In this document: positions 54,358 to 64,000 of the stretch, one piece after another | Numbering within the stretch: the stretch's first letter is position 1 | Layout: each line of letters begins with the position of its first letter | Assembly: GCF_002272795.1 (NCBI RefSeq) | Contig: NZ_MLAT01000005.1 | Span: 79,537 to 143,536 of the forward strand | DNA from: Helicobacter sp. 13S00482-2 | Lineage (GTDB): Bacteria; Campylobacterota; Campylobacteria; Campylobacterales; Helicobacteraceae | Length of the DNA: 64,000 bases | Direction of reading: 5' to 3' | Translations under genes and position numbers: made by a program | Notes under the pieces: generated by a model | What the model saw: the letters and a program-made list of their open reading frames with translations, nothing else | Database searches by the model: none | Told to the model about the DNA's origin: nothing

Positions 54358-56756
54358 ATGTATCTCATTAATATTCTTTCAATCTCCAATGGGGGGGGGG
54401 GATAAGGTATTTTGCTAAACTCCTAAGCCTCTCTCTGCTCTGTATTCCTTGTTCTGTCTTCGCACTCACTCCTTGTTATAAGTCTGATATGTCTGATGCT
54501 GTGTTATGGGGAGATAAATTTCCTGCAACCTTTGATGCCAAAGGAAATAGATCTTGCATATTAGTAGGAAACGATGGCTCATCATTGCCTATTAGCAATG
54601 AAGAAAACTTCACTTATACTAATGGCATGTATTCCCTAACCATACAAAAAAATCCAAATTCTAAAGCTCAAGAATTTTATAATCAAGGCACCATCACTGC
54701 ATCTGAGGTTTCTTTGAGTATTGATATGCTAGATGTTGATTTTTTTCTAATGGAAGGAGCTTCATATAAAACTACTGATGCAGGTTTGACCTTAAATGGA
54801 AAAGATTTCTACTCACAAGGAGGAAGTTTTGAGATTGGGAAAGAAAACATGAATTTAAACTTTGGAGATTTCATCAATATGAGTGGAACTACAAAGATTA
54901 GTCTTACTGGTGATGCCTCTATGTTTATCAGACTTACAGGCGATTTTAGCAATCAATCTAAGCTATTAATAGAAGGAGAGAAAAAAGCATTTATCCGTAT
55001 CCAAGGAGGTGATTTTTATAATGGCGTGAATCATTCTAGTGGTCAAACTTACTTTAGCGGAAGCCTCATATTAAATAATACACGTTTGTTCATAGAAAAA
55101 AATCTATACTCTGAAGGAGTTGATGATAGCGATAGATCAAAGATAGAGATAAATAATGATGCATACTTATCCATAAGTGGTAACCTATACAATGGTCCAT
55201 ATAGTGATATTATAAATAATGGTTTTTATCTCTCAGTAAGTGGAGATCTAAACAATCAGGGAAATATGTATATAAAAGGTCTTACTTATATCGCTGGAAA
55301 TTTCATTAGTCAAGCAGGCAGTAAGTTGTATTTTATTGGTAGTGATAATGGTACTAGTGCAGGTCGTAGTTTAAACGCTAATGCTATCAATATCAAAGGA
55401 GCATTGGTGTATTTCCTAAAAGGTACTGCTCCAATCAATATTCCTTATTATTTTTTAACTTCAACAAATGGTTCAGTTCAATACGATGCCACTCTTTTAG
55501 GAAAACAAGATGTTCTCTCAGAAGATGGGAGTATAAATGAATTTTATGAAGCCATCGTAGAAACTTCAAGTGATAGTGTAAAAACTCTCAAAGTTACTTT
55601 CAAGATCAAAGAAAATAATAATATTTCTAATCAAGGTGAAATCAATATTATCAATATTTTCGGTACTCAAAATCCTATCCCTGGATTTGATATCAAAAAT
55701 TTAAGTATGAATCAGATCCGAAAAATATCCAAAAATATCAATGATGGACTTGAGTATTACTCTCATCATAAAGATACTAGCTTACATAGTGGCTTTGAAG
55801 CTATCAAGGCAAATGTATTTTCTCGAATGATAGGAGAGGGAAGGGGTATTTCAACTTTCAATAATGCTAGATCTTCTCTATTGCCTTATAATCCTTCTGC
55901 ACATTATGCGTCCAATGATGATAATGCTACTAATACGATAAATGCTTTCAAACAAGCAATAAAAACTCAAAAATCAAACAATCTTTATATGAATGTTTTA
56001 GGTTCTTTTCAGAGCTTTTCTGAAGGTTATGGATACAACTATGGTTTATCTGTAGGGTATGATAGAAACTTTGATGATAAGCTTTTTGTTGGAGCATATC
56101 TAGCTTATGTAGGCGGAAAGCAGAACTTTGATGTGCTATCTACTTTGACACAAGGGTTTGAAATGGGATTATATGGGAGATTCAACACTTCTATTCTTGA
56201 AACTGATGTGGTTTTCAATCAAGGTTATGCCTACAACAAAAGCACAAAAACGATCACCATCTTATCAGATACTTATAATACTCATAGTAACTATGGATCT
56301 AATATGTTTAATATTTTATTCCAAACTGGTCCTAAATTTATTTTTGGCAAGAACTCTATCAAGCCGTATTTTGGTTTAAGTTTGGATTTTTACACAGGAA
56401 ATGACATCACTGAAGATAGTAATACTTTTGCAAGTTCATATCATTTTAAAGATAGTTTATATGTAGGTCAAAGCATTGGCATAGAATACAAAAGAATACT
56501 TAAAAATGGATATATCTTCATCAAACCTTCTTATGAAGGTAATATTTTTAGCAATAATGCCCAATCACAAGTGGTTTTTCTAAATAACACGATATCTATC
56601 GCTACTTCTCCAAAAGAAAAATTTGCTTCATTACTGCTAGGTGGAGAAACGGTATTCAATCATTTCTTATTGCTCAATGCAAGTCTCTCTACAAAATTTT
56701 CTAATCAAAAAACTTTCATCGCTACAGGAATGTTATCTTTAAAATATGTTTTCTAA
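54358..56756 (+). CDS. Phase-variable autotransporter (out of frame as sequenced)
   Basis: The ATG at 54358 encodes MYLINILSISN and runs into a tract of 11 G, after which it meets TAA at 54403. The frame that continues to 56756 is open through the tract. With 12 (or 9) G it would join to give IRYFAKLLSLSLL-CIPCSVFA, a convincing signal peptide. The passenger (roughly the next 480 residues) has repeated beta-helix units such as KISLTGDASMFIRLTGDFSN and LSISGNLYNG-like turns. The last 260 residues form the outer-membrane barrel (NLYMNVLGSFQSF to MLSLKYVF, ending in Phe). A later ATG at 54489 would give 755 residues but no signal peptide. This is the Helicobacter autotransporter class that includes VacA-like proteins; the adhesin or toxin role is unknown. 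Confidence 0.85.
54391..54401 (+). repeat. Poly-G tract (11 G), phase-variation switch
   Basis: Eleven consecutive G residues at codon 12 of the autotransporter gene, the only long G or C run I see in the window. Slippage by one base changes the reading frame. The count seen gives an early stop; 12 or 9 G restores the full frame. Confidence 0.9.
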
Positions 56757-56774
56757 AAATATCAAAGGGAGGAA

Positions 56775-57290
56775 TTATTTCCAATCCTCTCCAATTCCCA
56801 ATAATATGCAGTGATTGAAGTTTGGCAATACGCAATAAGCATACAGATTGCTTTGAAGTCCCAAAAACTGCAAGTCACTCAAATATCTCCCATCAAAACT
56901 CAAATAAAATATTCTTGCTTTTTTATTTTTATATTCTGATACGAGAATACCACTAACACCAATTCCTCCAAGATTACTATATTTTATAAAATCTTTGAGT
57001 ATGAAATTTGTCAATACCAATTGTCCATTAAGCCTATCTTTTTCATCATTAGAGAGTCCTACATATGTTGAATGTTCGATAATGTAGCGTCCTCTAAAAA
57101 TGGGATAATTTTTTTGAACTGATTGTAACTTAACTTGCTTGTAATAAGATTTTAGGATTTGAATATTTTTATCTAGATAATCTTGCGCATTTTTCGCCTC
57201 TATAGGATAAAAATAGCAATCTACCACTATAAATGCTAGAAATATCCTAAAAAAACTCTTTAATCGAAGGAAGATTAATCTAAAATGCAA
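56775..57290 (-). CDS. Secreted or membrane-anchored protein of unknown function, coupled to lpxR
   Basis: The frame is open from 57419, but the first 40 or so codons lie inside lpxR, so I place the start near TTG 57290. No ATG is available and the ribosome site is weak (GGAAG), so this start is uncertain. The N terminus is then a hydrophobic signal or anchor (LKSFFRIFLAFIVVDCYFYP), followed by about 140 residues: YLDKNIQILKSYYKQVKLQS, IIEHSTYVGLSNDEKDRLNG and a C-terminal YAYCVLPNFNHCILLGIGED. I do not recognise the family. Overlap with lpxR suggests joint translation and possibly a shared envelope role. Confidence 0.5.
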   Translation of the reverse strand: MHFRLIFLRLKSFFRIFLAFIVVDCYFYPIEAKNAQDYLDKNIQILKSYYKQVKLQSVQKNYPIFRGRYIIEHSTYVGLSNDEKDRLNGQLVLTNFILKDFIKYSNLGGIGVSGILVSEYKNKKARIFYLSFDGRYLSDLQFLGLQSNLYAYCVLPNFNHCILLGIGEDWK

Positions 57291-58296
57291 TATTAAGCTC
57301 AATACTTCCAAAGTTATGACCTTCTGAAGGCTCTGAAGCGAATGTCTTGCTTGTATGCGTGAAAGTATAGGCGATTCTAAAGCCTTTATATAAAAGTGCT
57401 GCACCAATCTCTCCATCATAAATCAAATATTCTATATCAATACCCGTAGGCATTCCAAAGCTATTTCCCTGTATGAAAATATTTCTAGCTTGATAGCGTC
57501 CTGAGATGCCCCCAAAAACATAAAATGAAAATCTATCATTATAGGGCATTCCACCATTAAAACTTGAATTTACTTTATTCACTCCAAAATCAGAATCTAG
57601 ATTGTATCCGATACGCCAACGCCCTCCTATTGAAAAATGCGTGTCCGCATTTCCAAGTGCCACATCAAGAGCAGGCAAAATATCTGAAGAGATATATCTG
57701 GTATTGAGGAGATAAAATTTTTTAATAATTTGATAATCAATATTGAAAATAAATTCATTTTTTAATTGTGTCCCCCAACCATAAAAAATAGGATTATGAG
57801 TGAGCTGATGAATAAGATTTTGAGTCTCATATGCAAATGAATAAGGCCCCACAACACCCAATGAAAAAGTGGTATGTTCAAGAAAACTTCTTCCTCTATG
57901 AGAAATACCAAAATTTAATCGCAAATACCCCCCATATGGATGATCTCCAATATCTGGAGGGTTTGTCCTAGAGTAGGGCGTGTATATATCTTGTGCCAAA
58001 GAGATTTCAAAATGGCTCATCTTTGGTTGATTGGAAAAAAAACTAATATATCTGAGCCAACGCATTTTAGAATCTTTATTCTTGGAGTCAAAATCATATT
58101 CCTTGCTCACATATCCCAATATTGTCCCAGCTGTGTAATACCTATCGACAAACTGATCCACATAGGCATCATTTTCACTTAATAGTTTCATAAAATGTTT
58201 TTGATATGGAATCAATCCCTCTTTGTACTTCATTTCATTCCCGAGACAAACACCAAAAAGTCCTATTATTAGGAATAAAAAATAGTTTTTTATCAC
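57280..58296 (-). CDS. lpxR: Lipid A 3'-O-deacylase LpxR
   Basis: A 338-residue outer-membrane enzyme that removes the 3'-linked acyl chains of lipid A and so weakens its recognition by host receptors. It has a signal peptide (MIKNYFLFLIIGLFGVCLG), then ENDAYVDQFVDRYYTAG, which carries the conserved Asn-Asp of the active site. Further on are DIGDHPYGGYLRLNFG, LIHQLTHNPIFYGWGTQLKN and a final barrel strand ending IELNIAF. H. pylori HP0694 is the relative. The gene is convergent with the autotransporter region and lies just downstream of purL. Confidence 0.9.
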   Translation of the reverse strand: MIKNYFLFLIIGLFGVCLGNEMKYKEGLIPYQKHFMKLLSENDAYVDQFVDRYYTAGTILGYVSKEYDFDSKNKDSKMRWLRYISFFSNQPKMSHFEISLAQDIYTPYSRTNPPDIGDHPYGGYLRLNFGISHRGRSFLEHTTFSLGVVGPYSFAYETQNLIHQLTHNPIFYGWGTQLKNEFIFNIDYQIIKKFYLLNTRYISSDILPALDVALGNADTHFSIGGRWRIGYNLDSDFGVNKVNSSFNGGMPYNDRFSFYVFGGISGRYQARNIFIQGNSFGMPTGIDIEYLIYDGEIGAALLYKGFRIAYTFTHTSKTFASEPSEGHNFGSIELNIAF

Positions 58297-58312
58297 TTGT
58301 TATCCTAAAGTG

Positions 58313-60547
58313 CTAAGATAGTTTTAAAGTTTCACAAAAGCTATCAAAGAATAATCTTTTAGCTTGTTGCATATCAATATTGATTGAATCAATATTGATA
58401 TCTCCATTCTCAGATCCCACTTTTCCTAATACAAAGCAGGAAATCTGGTGTTCATCGCAAAGTTTTTGTAAATCCGTTAAATTTTCTAACTCAATCTCAA
58501 CAACAATACAACTTTGAGATTCAGAAAAAATCATATCTTTTTGAATTGTATCAGATATATCAAATACGGTTTTTACTTGCAATCCCTTTCCTCCCAATAA
58601 TGCCATTTTTGCCAAAGCAATAGCGAGACCACCCTTGCCAACATCCTTTGCACTTTTGATTATTTTTCCATTGGAAAGTTCATGCATAAGATTCCAAAGA
58701 GATTTTTCTTTTTCAAGATCTAATTGGGGAATTTTCCCTTCACACGTTTGAGAGATTATCTTTTGAATCAAACTCCCCCCAAAATCCTCCCCTATCTCTC
58801 CTAATAATACCAATAGATTCCCGCTTTTTTTTAGTCTTGAGTTGATGAGTGTGTTTATATTTTCTATCAAGCCTACACTCACAATGGTCGGGGTAGGGTA
58901 AATATCTGTTGATTCTGTTTGATTATATAAAGAAACATTTCCACTCACTACAGGAGTTTGTAATATTTTAGCTGCTTGCTTGATACCATCAGTAGCTTCT
59001 TTAAACTGCCACATCACCTCTTGTTTTTCAGGATTTCCAAAATTCAAACAATCGCTGATTGCCAAAGGTTTTGCACCTCTGATAACGCAGTTTCTTCCTG
59101 CTTTTGCAACAGCAATTGCCGAACCTTGCTTTGGATCTAAATAACAATAGCGAACAGGGCAATCAACACTCATTGCTAATGCGGTATTATTTTCCTTTAC
59201 CCTTATAACGCTCCCATCGCCATCTGCACTTGAAATCATTGTATTTGTCTGTACGGTACTGTCATATTGAGAGTAAATCCAAGATTTATCACAAACATCC
59301 AAACTAGATAATAATTTTTCAAAAATTTCTTGTTGAGAAAAGATATTTGCTTTGTAGTCATTGTTATTGATTTTATCTAGATATTTTGGTCTAGCAAGAG
59401 GTCTATCTAAAATAGGAGCATTTTCACTCAGTGCCTCAATAGGAATTTGAGCACACTTTTCTCCATACCAAAATAACTCCATATTCCCACTATCTGTAAC
59501 CTCTCCAATAATGGCCACATCAAGTTCCCATTTCTGAAATATCTCCATCACTTCTTTTTCTGAACCTTTTTTTGCACAAATGAGCATTCTCTCTTGAGAT
59601 TCACTCAGCATTAATTCATAAGGTCCTAGTCCTTCTTCACGCATAGGTACTTTATCTAGATTCATTTTCATGCCACTTCCAGCACGTCCTGCCATTTCAA
59701 AACTTGAACTAGTCAATCCAGCTGCACCCATATCCTGAATGCCTACAATCAAATCCTTTTGGAATAATTCCAAACAAGCTTCAAGTAAGAGTTTTTCAGT
59801 AAAAGGATCGCCTATTTGAACCGTTGGACGCAAGGATTTTGAATCCTCAGTGAAACTATCACTACTCATCACTGCCCCACCAAGTCCATCTGCTCCTGTT
59901 TTGCTTCCTACATAGATCACAGGATTTCCTATCCCTTCAGCTCTTCCATAAAATATCTCTTCAATCTTCACAATCCCTAAAGTAAAGGCATTTACCAAGA
60001 TATTTCCATTATAACAGGCCTCAAAACTAGTTTGTCCTCCTATGGTTGGAACACCCATGCAATTCCCATAACTAGCGATTCCATCTACAACACCAGAAAG
60101 TAAATACTTGTGTTTTCTACCTATTTCATCATCTCTTTGTATCTCTCCAAAGGAAATAGAGTTCAGATTTGCTACAGGTCTTGCTCCCATCGTAAAAATA
60201 TCTCTCATAATCCCACCCACACCCGTTGCAGCTCCTGCGTGAGGTTCGATAAAACTCGGATGATTGTGGGATTCTATCTTAAATACCGCTCCATATCCCC
60301 CACCTATATCAATCACTCCAGCATTCTCTCCAGGTCCGACGACAACATAAGGCGCACTAGTAGGGAATCCTTTTAAATATTTTTTACTCGATTTGTAACT
60401 ACAATGTTCGCTCCACATCGCAGAAAATATACCTATCTCAAGCAAATTAGGCTCACGATGAAGTATTTGCTTGATTTGTTTATAGTCATTTTCGTTCAGT
60501 TTATGGCTTTTAAGAATTTCGGAAATATTTTTTAATGACTGATCCAT
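58313..60547 (-). CDS. purL: Phosphoribosylformylglycinamidine synthase subunit PurL
   Basis: A 744-residue small-type PurL with two AIRS-like ATPase halves, acting with PurQ and PurS in purine synthesis. Motifs: [74 protein letters not shown] and the late [19 protein letters not shown]. The glutaminase domain of the large enterobacterial form is absent, as expected. It is followed by lpxR after 16 bases. Confidence 0.96.
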   Translation of the reverse strand: MDQSLKNISEILKSHKLNENDYKQIKQILHREPNLLEIGIFSAMWSEHCSYKSSKKYLKGFPTSAPYVVVGPGENAGVIDIGGGYGAVFKIESHNHPSFIEPHAGAATGVGGIMRDIFTMGARPVANLNSISFGEIQRDDEIGRKHKYLLSGVVDGIASYGNCMGVPTIGGQTSFEACYNGNILVNAFTLGIVKIEEIFYGRAEGIGNPVIYVGSKTGADGLGGAVMSSDSFTEDSKSLRPTVQIGDPFTEKLLLEACLELFQKDLIVGIQDMGAAGLTSSSFEMAGRAGSGMKMNLDKVPMREEGLGPYELMLSESQERMLICAKKGSEKEVMEIFQKWELDVAIIGEVTDSGNMELFWYGEKCAQIPIEALSENAPILDRPLARPKYLDKINNNDYKANIFSQQEIFEKLLSSLDVCDKSWIYSQYDSTVQTNTMISSADGDGSVIRVKENNTALAMSVDCPVRYCYLDPKQGSAIAVAKAGRNCVIRGAKPLAISDCLNFGNPEKQEVMWQFKEATDGIKQAAKILQTPVVSGNVSLYNQTESTDIYPTPTIVSVGLIENINTLINSRLKKSGNLLVLLGEIGEDFGGSLIQKIISQTCEGKIPQLDLEKEKSLWNLMHELSNGKIIKSAKDVGKGGLAIALAKMALLGGKGLQVKTVFDISDTIQKDMIFSESQSCIVVEIELENLTDLQKLCDEHQISCFVLGKVGSENGDINIDSINIDMQQAKRLFFDSFCETLKLS

Positions 60548-60678
60548 CTTTGAGTTTTCCTTGAGTTTTTGGCTTTAACACTATGGTAATTTTAGCAAAA
60601 TTAGCACCAAAACAAAGAAAAATGATAAATTTATCAAATTTTATTGTTTCCTAAGTATCAAATAAAGATTTATCTATT

Positions 60679-60684
60679 AAAATG
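60679..60684 (+). promoter_or_regulatory. Probable -10 box of ppsA
   Basis: TAAAAT lies 35 bases before the ppsA ATG, with TAGGAG as ribosome site between them. The 171-base interval to the divergent purL start is AT-rich and shows no other feature. Confidence 0.45.
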
Positions 60685-60718
60685 CTAAGAACTAACAGAT
60701 CATTAGGAGAGTGTAAAT

Positions 60719-63148
60719 ATGAAATACATCAAGTTTTTTAAAGAACTAAACAACAGAGATGTTCCTCTAGTAGGTGGTAAGAATGCGAGTATCGGAGAAA
60801 TGTTTCAAGAGCTTGTTCCAGTAGGAATTAAGGTTCCAAATGGATTTGCTATTACTAGCGATGCTTATTGGTATCTGCTAGATAGTGGTGGTATCAAGCA
60901 AAAAATCATCGATTTACTTGAAAATGTAGATGTTACAGAAATAGACGTATTAAAAACCCGTTCAAAAAAAATTCGTGAACTGATATTTGGAACACCTTTT
61001 CCTGCAGATCTAAGAGATGAAATATTCCAGGCTTATAAAATGTTAAGTGATGAATATGGAATGAATGAGGCCGATGTAGCTGTCAGAAGTTCAGCTACGG
61101 CTGAAGATCTTCCAGATGCATCTTTTGCAGGGCAACAAGACACCTATTTGAGCGTAAAAGGTCAAACTGAATTGATTCATTATATCAAATCCTGCTTTGC
61201 CTCTCTTTTTACTGATAGAGCTGTTAGCTACAGAGCCTCTAGAGGCTTTGATCATTTCAAAGTGGCACTAAGCGTAGGGGTTCAAAAAATGGTTCGTGCA
61301 GATAAGGGTAGTGCGGGGGTGATGTTTTCTATTGATACTGAAACTGGTTTTAAAGATGCTGTCTTTATCACTTCAAGTTGGGGATTAGGTGAGAATGTAG
61401 TTGGTGGAACTGTAAATCCTGATGAATTCTATGTTTTTAAGCCTACCTTAGAGCAGGGTAAGCGACCTATTATCAAACGTCAATTAGGAACAAAACATCT
61501 CAAGATGGTGTATGCTCCAAAAGGAAGTGATCATCCAACCAAAAACATTAAAACAACTCAAAAAGAGCTTGAGACTTTCTCAATCACCGATGAAGATATT
61601 CTCACTCTAGCTAGATATGCTATCGTTATTGAAAAACACTACACAAAAGAAGCAGGTGAATACCGCCCTATGGATATGGAATGGGCAAAAGATGGAGAAA
61701 CTGGTGAAATTTTTATCGTTCAAGCTAGACCTGAAACCGTGCAAAGTCAAAATATAAAAAAATCAAATGGACAAAGAATTGAAAAATTTAGATTTAAAAA
61801 TGCAGATGAAAAGAAAGAAATCATCATTAATGGAAAGGCTATCGGAGGAAAAATAGGCACAGGGAAGGTAAGGATTATCAATGACATCGCCCATATGAAT
61901 AGCTTCAAAGAAGGTGAGATTTTAGTCACAGACAATACTGATCCTGATTGGGAACCTGCGATGAAGAAGGCTTCTGCTGTCATCACTAATCGCGGAGGAA
62001 GAACCTGCCACGCAGCGATTGTAGCTAGAGAAATAGGTGTTCCTGCTATTGTTGGGGCAGTAGGAGCGACTGATAGACTCTATACTGGAATGGAAGTAAC
62101 CGTTTCTTGTGCTGAAGGCGAAGAGGGTTATGTGTATGCAGGGATTCATGAATACGAAGTAGAAACCATTGAGCTTTCAAACCTAGATCAAACCAAGACA
62201 AAAATTTATATGAATGTTGGAAATCCTGAAAAGTCTTTTAGTTTTTCACAGTTGCCAAATCATGGGGTAGGTCTAGCAAGAATGGAGCTCATTATTTTGA
62301 ATCAAATCAAAGCTCATCCTCTTGCACTCCTAGATCTTCAAAATGGCAAAAAAGATATCAGCGATAAAGAACAAATTGAAAAGCTAATCTCAGGTTATGA
62401 AGGCCCAAAAGATTTCTTTGTCAAAAAGATTGCTGAAGGTATGGGAATGATCTCTGCAGCATTCTACCCCAATCCTGTGATCGTTAGAACAAGCGATTTT
62501 AAATCCAATGAATATCGAGGAATGATAGGAGGAACCGCTTATGAGCCACAAGAAGAAAATCCTATGCTTGGTTTTCGTGGTGCAAGCAGATACTATTCAG
62601 ACCTGTATAGAGGAGCGTTTGAATGGGAATGTCAGGCTCTAGCAATGGTTAGAGATGAAATGGGATTGACAAATATGAAAATCATGATTCCATTTCTAAG
62701 AACACCTGAAGAGGGCAAAAAAGTACTAGAAATTCTCCGAAGAAATGGACTTGAATCTGGAAAAAATGGGCTTGAAATTTATGTAATGTGCGAACTTCCT
62801 GTGAATGTCATTCTTGCTGATGATTTTTTAAATATGTTTGATGGATTCTCTATTGGTTCAAATGATCTCACTCAACTCACACTAGGGGTTGATAGAGATG
62901 GACAACTTGTTAGCGATATTTTTGATGAAAGAAATCCTGCAATGCTTGAAATGTTTAAGAGAGCCATAACAGCTTGCAAGAAACACAAAAAATATTGTGG
63001 CATATGCGGTCAAGCACCTAGTGACTATCCCGAGATTGCGGAATTTCTAGTCAGAGAGGGTATTGATTCTATTTCATTAAATCCCGACTCTGTTATTTCT
63101 ACTTGGAATTTAGTTTCAAAATTAGAGAAGGAATTGAATCTGAAGTAA
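60719..63148 (+). CDS. ppsA: Phosphoenolpyruvate synthase
   Basis: An 809-residue enzyme that converts pyruvate and ATP to phosphoenolpyruvate, AMP and phosphate, the entry to gluconeogenesis. Domains in order: ATP-grasp nucleotide domain ([40 protein letters not shown]); the swivelling phosphohistidine domain with [15 protein letters not shown] (catalytic His); and the PEP-utilising TIM barrel ([50 protein letters not shown]). It fits the fba gene at 15 kb in a gluconeogenic lifestyle. Confidence 0.97.
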   Translation: MKYIKFFKELNNRDVPLVGGKNASIGEMFQELVPVGIKVPNGFAITSDAYWYLLDSGGIKQKIIDLLENVDVTEIDVLKTRSKKIRELIFGTPFPADLRDEIFQAYKMLSDEYGMNEADVAVRSSATAEDLPDASFAGQQDTYLSVKGQTELIHYIKSCFASLFTDRAVSYRASRGFDHFKVALSVGVQKMVRADKGSAGVMFSIDTETGFKDAVFITSSWGLGENVVGGTVNPDEFYVFKPTLEQGKRPIIKRQLGTKHLKMVYAPKGSDHPTKNIKTTQKELETFSITDEDILTLARYAIVIEKHYTKEAGEYRPMDMEWAKDGETGEIFIVQARPETVQSQNIKKSNGQRIEKFRFKNADEKKEIIINGKAIGGKIGTGKVRIINDIAHMNSFKEGEILVTDNTDPDWEPAMKKASAVITNRGGRTCHAAIVAREIGVPAIVGAVGATDRLYTGMEVTVSCAEGEEGYVYAGIHEYEVETIELSNLDQTKTKIYMNVGNPEKSFSFSQLPNHGVGLARMELIILNQIKAHPLALLDLQNGKKDISDKEQIEKLISGYEGPKDFFVKKIAEGMGMISAAFYPNPVIVRTSDFKSNEYRGMIGGTAYEPQEENPMLGFRGASRYYSDLYRGAFEWECQALAMVRDEMGLTNMKIMIPFLRTPEEGKKVLEILRRNGLESGKNGLEIYVMCELPVNVILADDFLNMFDGFSIGSNDLTQLTLGVDRDGQLVSDIFDERNPAMLEMFKRAITACKKHKKYCGICGQAPSDYPEIAEFLVREGIDSISLNPDSVISTWNLVSKLEKELNLK

Positions 63149-63161
63149 AGGAGTGCTCATA

Positions 63162-63719
63162 ATGGTATATTTTGTAGAAGCCTTGAAAAAAACCGAACTA
63201 GAAAATATCCACAATCTGGCTCGGTCTATTTGGGCAGAGCATTATTCAAGAATTCTTACAGATGGTCAAATTCAATATATGGTAAATAACTTCCAAAGCA
63301 CAGAAGCAATTCAAGCACAAATCAAAGATGGTTATCGATATTTTCAGATTTACTCAAAAGATGGGAGTGACAAAGATGACAGACTCATAGGATATTTTTC
63401 TTTTGTTCAAAAAAATGATTCAGCAGACGATTCAACCATCAGCAAAGAAAATCCTTCACTTTTTTTAAGCAAACTTTATATTGAAAAAACCTCAAGAAAT
63501 CAAGGAATAGCAAAATCTGTGATCTTATATCTCAAGAGAATTGCTCAAAAAATGAATTGGAGTAGCATTTGGCTGACTGTAAATAAGCAAAATACAAACT
63601 CCATTCAAGCATACCAAAAATTAGGATTTAAAATCTACAGAGAAGACAAGGTAGATATTGGCAGAAATTACGTGATGGATGATTATTATATGAAGATCGG
63701 CGTGGATTCTAGTAGGTAG
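63162..63719 (+). CDS. GNAT-family N-acetyltransferase
   Basis: A 185-residue acetyltransferase. The acetyl-CoA site is visible as LFLSKLYIEKTSRNQGIAKS (the R/Q-x-x-G-x-G/A-like loop is RNQGIA) followed by VILYLKRIAQ; the fold ends with NTNSIQAYQKLGFKIYRED. The substrate is unknown. I start it at ATG 63162, nine bases after AAAGGAG; an in-frame GTG overlaps that ribosome site. It follows ppsA after 13 bases and may share its transcript. Confidence 0.85.
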   Translation: MVYFVEALKKTELENIHNLARSIWAEHYSRILTDGQIQYMVNNFQSTEAIQAQIKDGYRYFQIYSKDGSDKDDRLIGYFSFVQKNDSADDSTISKENPSLFLSKLYIEKTSRNQGIAKSVILYLKRIAQKMNWSSIWLTVNKQNTNSIQAYQKLGFKIYREDKVDIGRNYVMDDYYMKIGVDSSR

Positions 63720-63782
63720 TACGTGGAGTAGGAGTAAGTATAGGAGTATATGAAGATCAGCATTGGTGGGTTTAGTTAGAGG

Positions 63783-63833
63783 TGCTATAATATTTTAGTT
63801 AGTATGAAAATTATAGTTTTCATAACTAAATAA
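63783..63833 (+). promoter_or_regulatory. Extended -10 promoter followed by a leader hairpin
   Basis: TGCTATAAT (63783-63791) is a strong extended -10 element. Just downstream, TTTAGTT and ATGAAAA (with a 3-base bulge between them) pair with TTTTCAT and AACTAAA across the loop TTATAG. The hairpin contains a nine-codon frame (MKIIVFITK) without a clear ribosome site. It would lie in the leader of the last gene in the window and could regulate it. Confidence 0.4.
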
Positions 63834-63852
63834 AGCAAAGGTAAAAGGCAAC

Positions 63853-64000
63853 ATGAGATATTCACTTGAATCTTCAGAAGGCTTTCTTCAAGATTTATTA
63901 TTTTGGTCTGCACGATTCATCAGATACAAGATAACAACGCTTTCTAATCGAAATGTGAAAGATAAAGAATGCATCAAAAATGCTTTATTTAAAATAGATA
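63853..64000 (+). CDS. Unknown protein (partial, runs off the right edge)
   Basis: 49 codons are present: MRYSLESSEGFLQDLLFWSA, then RFIRYKITTLSNRNVKDKEC and onward without a stop. The start has a weak AAAGG site about nine bases upstream and is preceded by a clear promoter at 63783-63791. No family can be named from this fragment. Confidence 0.45.
   Translation, partial: MRYSLESSEGFLQDLLFWSARFIRYKITTLSNRNVKDKECIKNALFKID

Noticed and set aside
1..64000. CRISPR arrays, rRNA or tRNA genes
   Set aside because: Scanning the intergenic gaps by eye found no regularly spaced direct repeats and no recognisable rRNA or tRNA sequence; most gaps are shorter than 200 bases.

Overview
The window looks like chromosomal DNA of a Helicobacter species other than H. 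pylori. It is AT-rich and densely coded. It carries several gene blocks known from Helicobacter: a complex I operon with NuoE/NuoF replacements, rsfS-nadD-nikR-exbB-exbD-tonB, the ppiC-fba-efp trio, rplI-hslV-hslU-era-csd6, hypA to gmhA including lpxB-greA-dut and coaX, and epsilon-type dapD. Genes not typical of H. pylori (hisG and a PHP-type histidinol phosphatase, a CiaB-like protein, an FdhT/FdhU-like pair) argue for another member of the genus. The genus call is inference from gene content and order. No rRNA, tRNA or CRISPR array was recognised.

Layout. 1-7.6 kb: leftward complex I operon nuoA-B-C-D, a small NuoE-like gene, a NuoF-tail/GltD-like fusion, nuoG and the start of a second nuoG-like gene. 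7.6-9.8 kb: leftward nikR-nadD-rsfS-hisK. 10.2-16.7 kb: rightward exbB-exbD-tonB, a PAP2 phosphatase, hemD, crcB, ppiC, fba and efp, with one EI24-like membrane gene facing left. 16.7-23.5 kb: an accessory island between efp and tsaD. It has a zinc-ribbon protein that may be frameshifted, a 31-residue hydrophobic peptide, a serine DNA invertase, and a type IIG restriction-modification gene whose 3' end faces an inverted, promoterless alternative 3' end.

23.5-41 kb: tsaD, aguA, hypF, hypE, a CiaB-like metallopeptidase-like protein, then leftward csd6-era-hslU-hslV-rplI, a Sel1 protein, dapD, two transporters and ispG. 41-54.3 kb: a long rightward series with a propeller/solenoid protein, hypA, lpxB, greA, dut, YfgM-like and BamB-like genes, coaX, hisG, a SafE-like metal or cytochrome-maturation protein, gmhB-hldE-gmhA, and a YedE/TusA pair. 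54.3-64 kb: an autotransporter gene with an 11-G tract that puts it out of frame, then lpxR with a coupled gene, purL, ppsA, a GNAT acetyltransferase and a partial gene.

How the genes fit together. NikR, ExbBD-TonB and HypA/E/F together suggest nickel uptake and NiFe-hydrogenase maturation. GmhA/GmhB/HldE, LpxB and LpxR act on the lipopolysaccharide.

Two surface or defence functions appear switchable. (1) The type IIG enzyme can probably exchange the second half of its target-recognition region by inversion of a 1.47 kb segment bounded by 345-bp inverted repeats that I read as identical, next to a Hin-type invertase gene. (2) The autotransporter should switch on and off by slippage in its G tract, and is off as sequenced. 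The first is the best candidate here for a little-described system.
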